A DNA stretch of 14,376 bases from Thermoflexales bacterium. Its GTDB lineage: Bacteria > Chloroflexota > Anaerolineae > Fen-1058. The stretch is taken from positions 1-14,376 of the forward strand of contig JAUQXD010000419.1 of assembly GCA_030834835.1 (NCBI GenBank). Direction: 5' to 3'. Both the position numbers and the translations under genes were made by a program. Shown here in pieces: positions 1-6,939 of this stretch. The notes below the pieces were generated by a model that saw only the letters and a list, made by a program, of their open reading frames with translations, ran no database searches and was not told the origin of the DNA. The first letter of the stretch is position 1; each line of letters begins with the position of its first letter.

Positions 1-1
1 G

Positions 2-1855
2 TTGAAAGCAGAGGCTGATCGCCAGGCGGCCATCAAGGCGGAGCAAGACCGAATCGCCGCCGAACAGGTCCGCCTGAGTGAAGAGATTCTCGATACAGCC
101 AGACGACAGGCTGTCTCGACGGCGCATTTAGTGGTGCAAAGCGGGCCTAATGCGGGTCAGACCTTCGCGCTGCAAACGGGTATCAACATCATTGGCCGCA
201 CTGTCCGCGCCACGGTCCAGTTGTCGGACGTGCTGATCTCGCGGCAGCATGTGCGCCTCAATGTCGCGGCCGGGCGTGTGACGTTGGAGGACCTGGGCAG
301 CGCCAACGGCACTTTCGTCAACGCGCAAAGAATCAGCGGCGCACTTCCCGTCACACTCAATGCTGGCGATACGATTGCCATCGGCGATACGGTGCTGGTC
401 TTGCAGACGAAGGCTGACGCGCCGATCGTGCAGCCAGAAGAGCCTCACCCCGGACCGTTAGCTATCGAGCAGACCTTTATCGCGGAAGCCTCACCGCCGA
501 AATCATTTGCCGATCAACTGGTGGCTGATCAACCGACGCGACTGTCTCTTGGTGATACTCAGTTGAGCACTGCATTTGCCGCGCGGCTGAAGGTCATTGC
601 CGTTCCGACGTTGATTGCCGCAGCAGGCTTTGGCTTAAGCCTTGTGCTATGGATATCGGCCGTGAAAGGAGCATCTGACCTGACCCCGATCCTGGTATTG
701 TCGGTCGTAGCCATTGGGCTGCAATGGACCGCAATGGGCCTGGCGTTGCGACAGCTGCGGGTGCCGGTATCGCCGCAGCGCTTAGTAGCTGTCGCAGTGG
801 GGTGGGGCGTCGCGGGCGGGGCGAGCGTTGGTACGATCTATGCGCTGGTTGGGTTTTTCAACGATATCCCTGCATCTGATGTCACTGGCGCTACCGTGGG
901 CGCGATTTTAGGCGCGGTGTGCGGACTTGTCGGCGGACAGATCACCGGCCGCATCCTGCGCTCGCCTGTGCCAACGCTGCGTTTGGGCGCTACGACCTGG
1001 GGCTGGGCTTTCGCGTTGACTGCGGGGGGCGGTGGGTTAATGTCCACGGTCTTTGGCGGCAGCGGTGAAGGCCTCGATTCGGCGTTTGCCGTGTACGGCG
1101 CGCTGATCGGCGCGATTGGCGGCGGGATAATGTTCTGGCAAATCGCGCAGGGGCATGAGTCGGCCGCTCCTCACCGCTCTGTGTCTACCGTCGTCAAATC
1201 GCAGGCCGCACCGAACAGTTCCGCAACCGCCAGGCTTGATCTTTCGTCACCGATGGTGCGAGCCATTGGCATTATCTGCGGCGGGTGGGTCTTGATTGAG
1301 CTGCTTGTTGTGCTGGTCGGTCAAACTGCCTCATCGGCGGAAGAGACGGCCACGTTTCTCAGTCTGGGCCTGGGGGTGGGCAGCCTCGGCGTGGGTTACG
1401 TGTTGCAGCGCGCCATCCCGTCGATGAAGCGTGCGGCGTGGTGGATGGCGGCTATCTGGTCGCTGGCCTTAATCGGTGCGATACAGATCGGCGTTGTCAC
1501 TCATGTCGAATCGAGCGCGCTCAACGCTGTGGCGGTGGGGGTGTGCGGTGTCGTCAGCGCCTGGGCCGTGCTGCGTGACGTGCCGGGCGTGCCGCGCTGG
1601 CAATACGGCGTGATCGGCGCAATCTGGCTGGTAACCTATGCCATCGGCAGCGGCTACGCCTGGCATATGATCGCCTACAAAGCCCAGAATAATGGCTGGC
1701 GGATGGCGGACACCATGAACGCCCTCGGCCTGGACGTGTTCTCATTGACATTAGGCGCGATATTGAGCGCGGTTGCAGGCGGCGTGGTGTTATACCGCTT
1801 GCTGGATCGGGCGCGCGAGACGACCATCAACGCCGCCGGGGACGATCGGGGCTAG
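2..1855 (+). CDS. FHA-domain polytopic membrane protein (5' end at or beyond window edge)
   Basis: Residues 41-136 form a forkhead-associated (FHA) domain, a phosphothreonine-binding module. The hallmark residues are present: IIGR at 63-66, SRQH at 80-83 and SANGTF at 100-105. The first ~35 residues are rich in Ala, Glu, Arg and Lys and could be the end of a coiled coil. From about residue 197 to the end there are roughly twelve hydrophobic segments, many Gly/Ala rich, with no recognised transporter motif. The frame is open to the first base and begins with a TTG at position 2, so the true start is probably upstream and the protein is a fragment. The membrane part probably anchors a cytoplasmic FHA reader. 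Its FHA domain closely resembles that of the next protein, and a 23-bp stretch is identical between them (290-312 and 3132-3154). The FHA call is firm; the function of the membrane part is unknown. Confidence 0.85.
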   Translation: MKAEADRQAAIKAEQDRIAAEQVRLSEEILDTARRQAVSTAHLVVQSGPNAGQTFALQTGINIIGRTVRATVQLSDVLISRQHVRLNVAAGRVTLEDLGSANGTFVNAQRISGALPVTLNAGDTIAIGDTVLVLQTKADAPIVQPEEPHPGPLAIEQTFIAEASPPKSFADQLVADQPTRLSLGDTQLSTAFAARLKVIAVPTLIAAAGFGLSLVLWISAVKGASDLTPILVLSVVAIGLQWTAMGLALRQLRVPVSPQRLVAVAVGWGVAGGASVGTIYALVGFFNDIPASDVTGATVGAILGAVCGLVGGQITGRILRSPVPTLRLGATTWGWAFALTAGGGGLMSTVFGGSGEGLDSAFAVYGALIGAIGGGIMFWQIAQGHESAAPHRSVSTVVKSQAAPNSSATARLDLSSPMVRAIGIICGGWVLIELLVVLVGQTASSAEETATFLSLGLGVGSLGVGYVLQRAIPSMKRAAWWMAAIWSLALIGAIQIGVVTHVESSALNAVAVGVCGVVSAWAVLRDVPGVPRWQYGVIGAIWLVTYAIGSGYAWHMIAYKAQNNGWRMADTMNALGLDVFSLTLGAILSAVAGGVVLYRLLDRARETTINAAGDDRG

Positions 1856-1883
1856 CTCGATGCGTGACGGACCGTTCGCGAAT

Positions 1884-1925
1884 TTGACCGTTATCATCGA
1901 TTGCTGAATAGATACAAGGACTGGC
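1884..1925 (+). promoter_or_regulatory. Weak promoter candidate and ribosome-binding site of the caspase-FHA gene
   Basis: A TTGACC box lies at 1884-1889. The best -10 candidate, TAGATA at 1909-1914, is poor and the spacing of 19 bp is long, so the promoter is only a suggestion. AAGGA at 1916-1920, five bases before the ATG at 1926, is a credible ribosome-binding site and supports that start. The gap to the preceding gene is only 70 bp, so read-through is also possible. Confidence 0.35.
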
Positions 1926-4900
1926 ATGGCGCGCAAACTGGCCCTGATCATCGGCAACAGCCACTATCAAGACCCCAATCTTGCTAAATTGGTCGCGCCG
2001 GGTGAAGACGTCACTGATCTGACCGACGTGCTGGGCGATGCCGCCATCGGCGGCTTCGATCAAGTCATCCCGCTGATCAACGAAACCGACGCCGCGATTC
2101 GCCTGAGCATCGAAGATTTCTTCGCCGACAAAAAGCCCGATGATTTGCTGGTCATCTATTTCTCCGGCCACGGCGTGCGCGACGAACAGGGTCAGTTGTA
2201 TCTGGCCGTCAACAACACGCGCGCCAATCGGCTGCGCGCCACGGCCATCCCCGCTGAGTTCATCACGAGAGAGATGGATCGCAGCCGATCCAAACGGCAG
2301 GTGTTGATCCTCGATTGTTGCCACAGCGGCGCGTTCGCGCAGGGCGCCAAAGCCGTCACGGGCGAAAGCGCCGGCACCGGTCCGACGTTTGAAGGCAGCG
2401 GCTATGGCCGTGTGGTGCTGACGGCCACGGATGCGACGCAGTACGCGTGGGAAGGCGACAGGGTCATCGGCGAAGCGGACAATTCGCTCTTCACGCATTT
2501 CATGGTGGAGGGGCTGCGTACCGGCTCAGCCGATACTGACGGCGACGGCCAGATCACACTCGATGAGATGTACGATTACGTCTACGAACAGGTCGTGACG
2601 CGGACACCCAGACAAACGCCCGGCAAGTGGTCGTACAAGCAGCAAGGCGACATCATCATCGCCCGCAATCCCCGGCCAATCGTGAAGCCCGCCGAACTGC
2701 CCGCCGAAGTGCAGCAATTGCTCGATGATACTCGGCCATTGGTGCGTGAAGCGGGTGCGCGCGAATTGGCTCAACTATTGCGTAGCGACAATTCGGGCCT
2801 GGCATTGACTGCTTTGACGGCGTTAAAGAAACTGGCCGAAGATGACAGCCTGCGAGTGCGAATGGCCGCGACACAACTACTCCAGGCCACCGCACCGCCC
2901 ACAGTTACGACCGGTGAAGCCATCCACGAAACTGCCCCGCGTCTGCCCGCTGTCACGCCGGCCCGCGTGGTCATTCGCAGCGGACCGCTGGCGGGGAAGC
3001 ACTTTGCCTTACAGCCCGGTGTCAACGTGATCGGGCGTGGCCCGGCCAATGAGGTCAGTCTGGCTGACGACAGTTCGGTTTCGCGGCGGCATTCGCAGAT
3101 TGTGGCGCAGGGCAATCGCTTCACGCTGGAAGACCTGGGCAGCGCCAACGGCACCTTTATCAACGGCCAGTCTCTCACCGGCATTCACGTTCTGCGTGAA
3201 GGTGATGCGATTGCTGTGGGTGATACGACTTTGCTGTTTGAACTGAAATCGGCCGCACCGGCGCCTGTTCGCGAACTACCTGTTTCAATTCCAGTAGCGA
3301 CTGGCGAAACGTCGATTCAACCACCCGTCGAAATCCCCGGTGTGATAACTCAGTCGGAACAGTCTGCGGTGGCGGCTGCGCCCGATCGGGTGCGCGCGGA
3401 ACCGATCGGATCTCGGCCATCCCAACTTGATCGACGGTGGCTGGTGGCGGGCATCGTCGCCGCGCTGGCGATTATCGTTTTGATCGCCATCCCGTCACTC
3501 AATTCACCGGCAACCGCGCCCGCTGTAAAACCTCGGCCCACCAGCGAGGGGAGCGTGGCAACACCGTCTGCAGACTCGACGGAAGCGCCACAGCCGACTG
3601 ATGAGTCTCAAGTCACGCCGGCCCCTGAATCGTCATTTGAACCTGTATCAGTGTCGGCCTCTGACTGTACCTACGGGGGCCTCTTTAAGACTATCGAGAC
3701 GGTGGACGATCACACCGTAAGATTTGTGTTGTGTTCGCCGGATCCCGCGTTTGCTTTCAAACTGGCTTATCCCTCATTTGGTATTCAGTCGGCGCGGCAT
3801 CTGGCAGCCAGCGAGGGCAAGCCGCTTGATACGCCCCTGGGCACGGGGCCGTATAAACTGGCCGGCTGGTCACGCGGTGACCAGATCACGTTGGTTGCGA
3901 ATCCAGAATATTGGGGTGAAGCGCCGCACATGCAGACCCTCGTCGTCCGTTGGAACGAGCAGGCCGATGCGCGCGCGGTGGAGCTGCAAGCCGGTACGGT
4001 GGACGGCATCGACAATCCAGCCACCGAGCAGATCGCCCGTCTGCAGTCCGACTCGGCAGTGAAAGTGTATTGGCGCGCTGGCCTGAATACTTTCATGGTC
4101 GGCTTCAGCAATAATCAGGCCCCGTTCGATAATGAGATGGTCCGCCGGGCCATGGCCGTTGGCCTCGATCGCGCAGCCATAATCGAGAAGGGCTATCCCG
4201 GCGGCGCGACGCTAGCCGATTATGTGACGCCCTGTGAGATCGCGACGGGCTGTGGCGGCGAAGCCTGGTACGCTTACGATCGTGAGCTGGCTAAGGCGCT
4301 GCTGGCTGAGGCAGGTTATCCAGATGGCTTCACGATTAAGTTATCGTATCGCGATGTCGTCCGACCGTATCTGCCATCACCGCAGTTGGTGGCCGAGGAA
4401 ATTCAACGGCAATTGGCCGAACTGAACATTCAGGTTGAGCTGGATCCCCAGGATTCCGCCGAATTCTTGGAAGTGTCTGCGCGCGGCGAACTGGCGATGT
4501 TTCTTATCGGCTGGCAAGCCGATTACCCCGATCCGTCTGTCTTCCTTGCACCCAACTTTGGCCGGGACGCGGGCAACCGGTTTGGCTCACAGTTCGATGA
4601 TTTGGTTGATGTGCTTGATCAGTCCGCCACAATCAGCGTGGTGGCCGAACGCACGGACTTGTTCGCCCAGGCTAACAACCTGATCCGGCAGCATGTGCCG
4701 GCCATCCCTATCGCGCACAGTGGTCTGCCGCTGGCCTTCAGCGCAGCCGTTGAAGGCGTCCACGCTAGCCCGATGGGGCTGGAGGATTTTCGGACCATGC
4801 GCGTGTCTGGACAGGATACGTTGACTTGGCTGCAAGCCACCGAACCGCCCAGCCTGTACTGTGCCGATGAAACCACGCTCGACAGCCTGCGCGTCTGCGC

Positions 4901-5168
4901 ACAAATCTTCGACACACTGGTGAGTTATGCGCCCGGTTCAACCCGGCTCGTCCCCGGTCTGGCCGAAACGTGGGGATCCAGCGGTGATGCCACTGAATGG
5001 CTCTTCATTCTCAATTCCGGTGCGCGGTTTTCTGACGGCACGCCGTTGACGGCCAACGATGTCGTAATGACCTTCGTTGTGCAGTGGGACGCCGCTCATC
5101 GCCTCCACACGGGCAACTCCGGCGACTTCTTGTATTGGTACTTGTTCGGCGAATTCCTCAATCGGTAA
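1926..5168 (+). CDS. Transmembrane caspase-like protease / FHA / permuted SBP_5 receptor-like fusion
   Basis: A multidomain protein of 1080 aa. Residues 1-245 are a caspase-like (peptidase C14) domain starting with RKLALIIGNSHYQ, with catalytic His82 in YFSGHG and Cys132 in LDCCHSG. A full EF-hand-type loop, DTDGDGQITLDE, sits at 203-214. Residues 258-322 are Ala/Leu-rich helices, HEAT-like. Residues 346-438 are an FHA domain (VIGRG 368-372, SRRH 386-389, SANGTF 406-411). RRW followed by a hydrophobic helix at 505-523 predicts one membrane pass, N-terminus inside. A Pro/Thr/Ser linker covers 525-575. Residues 581-1080 match the family 5 solute-binding (oligopeptide-type) domain, but in permuted order: the usual C-terminal part comes first (581-960) and the usual N-terminal part last (961-1080). 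There is no signal peptide. Inferred role: a surface ligand sensor coupled to a cytoplasmic protease and a phosphothreonine reader. The domain calls are strong; the signalling role is a hypothesis. The start is supported by AAGGA five bases upstream. Confidence 0.9.
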   Translation: MARKLALIIGNSHYQDPNLAKLVAPGEDVTDLTDVLGDAAIGGFDQVIPLINETDAAIRLSIEDFFADKKPDDLLVIYFSGHGVRDEQGQLYLAVNNTRANRLRATAIPAEFITREMDRSRSKRQVLILDCCHSGAFAQGAKAVTGESAGTGPTFEGSGYGRVVLTATDATQYAWEGDRVIGEADNSLFTHFMVEGLRTGSADTDGDGQITLDEMYDYVYEQVVTRTPRQTPGKWSYKQQGDIIIARNPRPIVKPAELPAEVQQLLDDTRPLVREAGARELAQLLRSDNSGLALTALTALKKLAEDDSLRVRMAATQLLQATAPPTVTTGEAIHETAPRLPAVTPARVVIRSGPLAGKHFALQPGVNVIGRGPANEVSLADDSSVSRRHSQIVAQGNRFTLEDLGSANGTFINGQSLTGIHVLREGDAIAVGDTTLLFELKSAAPAPVRELPVSIPVATGETSIQPPVEIPGVITQSEQSAVAAAPDRVRAEPIGSRPSQLDRRWLVAGIVAALAIIVLIAIPSLNSPATAPAVKPRPTSEGSVATPSADSTEAPQPTDESQVTPAPESSFEPVSVSASDCTYGGLFKTIETVDDHTVRFVLCSPDPAFAFKLAYPSFGIQSARHLAASEGKPLDTPLGTGPYKLAGWSRGDQITLVANPEYWGEAPHMQTLVVRWNEQADARAVELQAGTVDGIDNPATEQIARLQSDSAVKVYWRAGLNTFMVGFSNNQAPFDNEMVRRAMAVGLDRAAIIEKGYPGGATLADYVTPCEIATGCGGEAWYAYDRELAKALLAEAGYPDGFTIKLSYRDVVRPYLPSPQLVAEEIQRQLAELNIQVELDPQDSAEFLEVSARGELAMFLIGWQADYPDPSVFLAPNFGRDAGNRFGSQFDDLVDVLDQSATISVVAERTDLFAQANNLIRQHVPAIPIAHSGLPLAFSAAVEGVHASPMGLEDFRTMRVSGQDTLTWLQATEPPSLYCADETTLDSLRVCAQIFDTLVSYAPGSTRLVPGLAETWGSSGDATEWLFILNSGARFSDGTPLTANDVVMTFVVQWDAAHRLHTGNSGDFLYWYLFGEFLNR

Positions 5169-5230
5169 CAACTGTCCGCCAGTTCATTGCCCGCCGGGCC
5201 AAAACGCCTGGCTCGAATTGGCGCGAATCG

Positions 5231-5239
5231 TGCTATACT
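5231..5239 (+). promoter_or_regulatory. Extended -10 promoter element before the TPR gene
   Basis: TGCTATACT is an extended -10 box (TGnTATAnT type) whose 3' end lies 46 bases before the ATG at 5286. No good -35 hexamer lies 16-18 bp upstream, which is acceptable for extended -10 promoters. It sits in the 117-bp gap after the caspase-FHA gene, so the TPR gene probably has its own transcript. No clear Shine-Dalgarno sequence precedes the ATG. Confidence 0.5.
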
Positions 5240-5285
5240 CTGAGACAGTCAACCGCTGTTCACTCTGGTTTGACTGGCAGACACT

Positions 5286-6257
5286 ATGGGCACTAAAGAA
5301 CTGCTGGGCCAGGCCATCCTCACCGCACAGCGCGGGTCGCCGGACAAAGCGCGCGACCTGTTTCATCTCGTACTGATTGCCGAGCCGCGCAACGAGCACG
5401 CCTGGGTCTGGCTGGCTTCCATCGCGACCAACGACGCCGAGCGCGAGGAATGCCTGCGGCAGGTCGTCGCCATCAACCCCGGACATCCCAGCGCCGTGGC
5501 CGAATTGCAGCGTGTGATCGAGAAACGCCAGCGAGAACTATCGGCGCAGGTGACCGCTTTGAGTGCCGCGCCGGTGCCGCCCCCGATTGATCCGGCGGCG
5601 ACTACTGCGGCCGGCGCCTCGACCACGCGCGGAGCAGCACCCGCCCGCCACCGTGGCGCGCTGAGCACTGGCCGCAAACCCATCCGGCCTCGCAATCAAC
5701 GCATGATTTTGTACGTGGGCGGTGGCGGCGTGATTGTCATCTTGATCGCAATCCTGGTCTCGCTGGTCGCCAATCGGTCTGCTGCTTCGACCCTATCCAC
5801 ATCGACACCGACGGTTACGCTGACCTTTACGCCGACGGTCCCGCCCACGTGGACGCGGACATTTACACCCTCGCCGACGAATTGTCCGCCGAATATCTGC
5901 ACGCCGACGCCGACCCTGACGCCGACACCCACCATTACGCCGACGGCCACATCGACGCTCACTTTGACGCCCAGCCGCACTTCGACGTCGACGCGCACGC
6001 CGACCCTGACGCGCACCCCCACGTCCACGAAGACCGAGACGCCGACGCGCACGGCCACATCAACCGCGACCAACACCGCTACGGCGACTTCAACCTCGAC
6101 GGCTACGTCGACTTCGACCGTCACCGCCACGCCGTCGCCAAAGGCCTCGTCATCACCCACGGTCAGCGTCACGCCCTCACTGACCATCACCCCGTCGCCG
6201 AAGGCTTCGCCGTCGCTGACGATTACGCCGTCGCGCACGGCAACCCGTACGCCATAA
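5286..6257 (+). CDS. TPR-like single-pass membrane protein with Thr/Pro-rich tail
   Basis: A 323-aa protein. Residues 4-80 resemble tetratricopeptide repeats: alternating amphipathic helices with motifs such as KARDLFHLVLIAEPRNEHAW and a second unit around VVAINPGHPSA. A Pro/Ala linker and a basic stretch (RKPIRPRNQR, 130-139) precede a hydrophobic helix at 141-162. This predicts a cytoplasmic N-terminus and an exported C-terminus. Residues 165-323 are almost entirely Thr, Pro and Ser with TPT and TST runs and the odd Arg or Lys, a mucin-like stalk that may reach into or beyond the cell envelope. Only two Cys lie in the tail (CPPNIC, around residues 203-208). No enzyme motif was found. The TPR part probably binds a protein partner, which cannot be identified here. 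The low-complexity DNA also leaves other frames open, but the TPR and membrane segments identify this frame as coding. Confidence 0.8.
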   Translation: MGTKELLGQAILTAQRGSPDKARDLFHLVLIAEPRNEHAWVWLASIATNDAEREECLRQVVAINPGHPSAVAELQRVIEKRQRELSAQVTALSAAPVPPPIDPAATTAAGASTTRGAAPARHRGALSTGRKPIRPRNQRMILYVGGGGVIVILIAILVSLVANRSAASTLSTSTPTVTLTFTPTVPPTWTRTFTPSPTNCPPNICTPTPTLTPTPTITPTATSTLTLTPSRTSTSTRTPTLTRTPTSTKTETPTRTATSTATNTATATSTSTATSTSTVTATPSPKASSSPTVSVTPSLTITPSPKASPSLTITPSRTATRTP

Positions 6258-6273
6258 TCGCGCAAATTGGCTG

Positions 6274-6282
6274 TGGTATAAT
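6274..6282 (+). promoter_or_regulatory. Consensus extended -10 promoter of the HD-domain gene
   Basis: TGGTATAAT is a perfect extended -10 element: TG, one base, then TATAAT at 6277-6282. It starts 17 bp after the TPR stop codon. Transcription would start near 6289, giving a leader of about 60 nt that is almost wholly occupied by the hairpin at 6298-6347. No good -35 is visible. Confidence 0.65.
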
Positions 6283-6297
6283 CCCGCGCACATTACC

Positions 6298-6347
6298 AAG
6301 ACCCTTCGGATTAAGCGGCTTTGCCGCGACGTAATCCGAAGGGTCTT
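6298..6347 (+). promoter_or_regulatory. Perfect 16-bp hairpin in the leader of the HD gene, covering the putative RBS
   Basis: AAGACCCTTCGGATTA at 6298-6313 is the exact reverse complement of 6332-6347. The loop holds a second perfect hairpin, GCGGC-TTT-GCCGC (6315-6327). The 3' arm contains GAAGGG (6338-6343), the only Shine-Dalgarno-like sequence before the ATG at 6349, so folding would hide it. No T-run follows the stem, which argues against an intrinsic terminator, although a role in ending the TPR transcript cannot be excluded. It could also be a copy of a dispersed palindromic repeat. Confidence 0.7.
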
Positions 6348-6348
6348 C

Positions 6349-6939
6349 ATGAGAATCGTCATGAATCGCGATGAAGCCTGGAACATTGTTACTGAATTTA
6401 CGGCCAGCGACTCGCTGCGTAAGCACATGCTGTCGGTCGAGGCGGCCATGCGCGCTTACGCGCAGCACTATGCCGCCGATGTCGATCGCTGGTGCGTGGT
6501 CGGCCTGCTGCACGACTTCGACTACGAGCGCTATCCGGACGTAGCCGTTGAAGGACATCCCGTCGTCGGGTCCAAGATTCTGCGCGAGCGCGGCGTGGAC
6601 GAGGAGATCATCCGCTGTATTTTGTCGCACGCCACGGAAGTGACCGGCGTCGAACGTGAGACGTTGATGGAGAAGGCGCTGTACGCGTGCGATGAATTGA
6701 CCGGCCTGATCACGGCGACGGCGCTGGTGCGCCCGAGCAAGAATATCGCCGATGTGGCCGTGTCCAGCGTCAAGAAAAAGTGGAAAGACAAAGTATTTGC
6801 CGCCGGGGTCGATCGAACGGAGATCGAACACGCCGCGGCCGATCTGGGTGTGCCGCTCGATGAACACATCGGCCGGGTCTTGCAGGCGATGCAGGCCATC
6901 GCCCCAATTCTGGGCCTGGATGGTAGTCTGGCGAAATGA
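6349..6939 (+). CDS. HD-domain (HDIG-type) phosphohydrolase-like protein
   Basis: A 196-aa soluble protein with HD superfamily metal ligands in order: His26 (SLRKHML), His55-Asp56 (LLHDFDYE), His70 (EGHP), His94 (LSHATEV) and Asp115 (CDEL). The length fits the stand-alone HDIG hydrolase group seen in many bacteria. HD proteins of this kind are metal-dependent phosphohydrolases; the substrate cannot be read from the sequence. The start at 6349 uses GAAGGG inside the leader hairpin. A second in-frame ATG at 6361 lacks any visible ribosome-binding site but would remove only four residues. The stop codon overlaps the next start (ATGA, 6936-6939), so translation is probably coupled to the LysM gene. 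Confidence 0.88.
   Translation: MRIVMNRDEAWNIVTEFTASDSLRKHMLSVEAAMRAYAQHYAADVDRWCVVGLLHDFDYERYPDVAVEGHPVVGSKILRERGVDEEIIRCILSHATEVTGVERETLMEKALYACDELTGLITATALVRPSKNIADVAVSSVKKKWKDKVFAAGVDRTEIEHAAADLGVPLDEHIGRVLQAMQAIAPILGLDGSLAK

Noticed and set aside
1827..2498. 223-codon minus-strand frame opposite the caspase domain
   Set aside because: The plus strand has intact caspase motifs; the minus-strand product has no recognisable domain and would span two genes.
3666..5165. Frameshift or assembly join of a truncated solute-binding gene
   Set aside because: The frame is continuous, both parts add up to one complete domain without overlap, and the stop follows directly after the permuted N-terminal part; kept as an alternative to test.
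5696..6265. 189-codon open frame on the minus strand, Val/Asp/Gly-rich
   Set aside because: It is the antisense of a Thr-codon tract; the composition is a simple product of reversed ACN codons and it has no domain or start signal.
5849..6334. 161-codon forward frame rich in Asp, His and Ala
   Set aside because: Frame-shifted reading of the same low-complexity tract, overlapping the TPR protein and the next promoter; no RBS or domain.
6298..6347. Hairpin as an intrinsic terminator of the TPR gene
   Set aside because: No U-tract follows and a consensus -10 lies between the TPR stop and the hairpin, so it is more likely part of the HD leader; not fully excluded.
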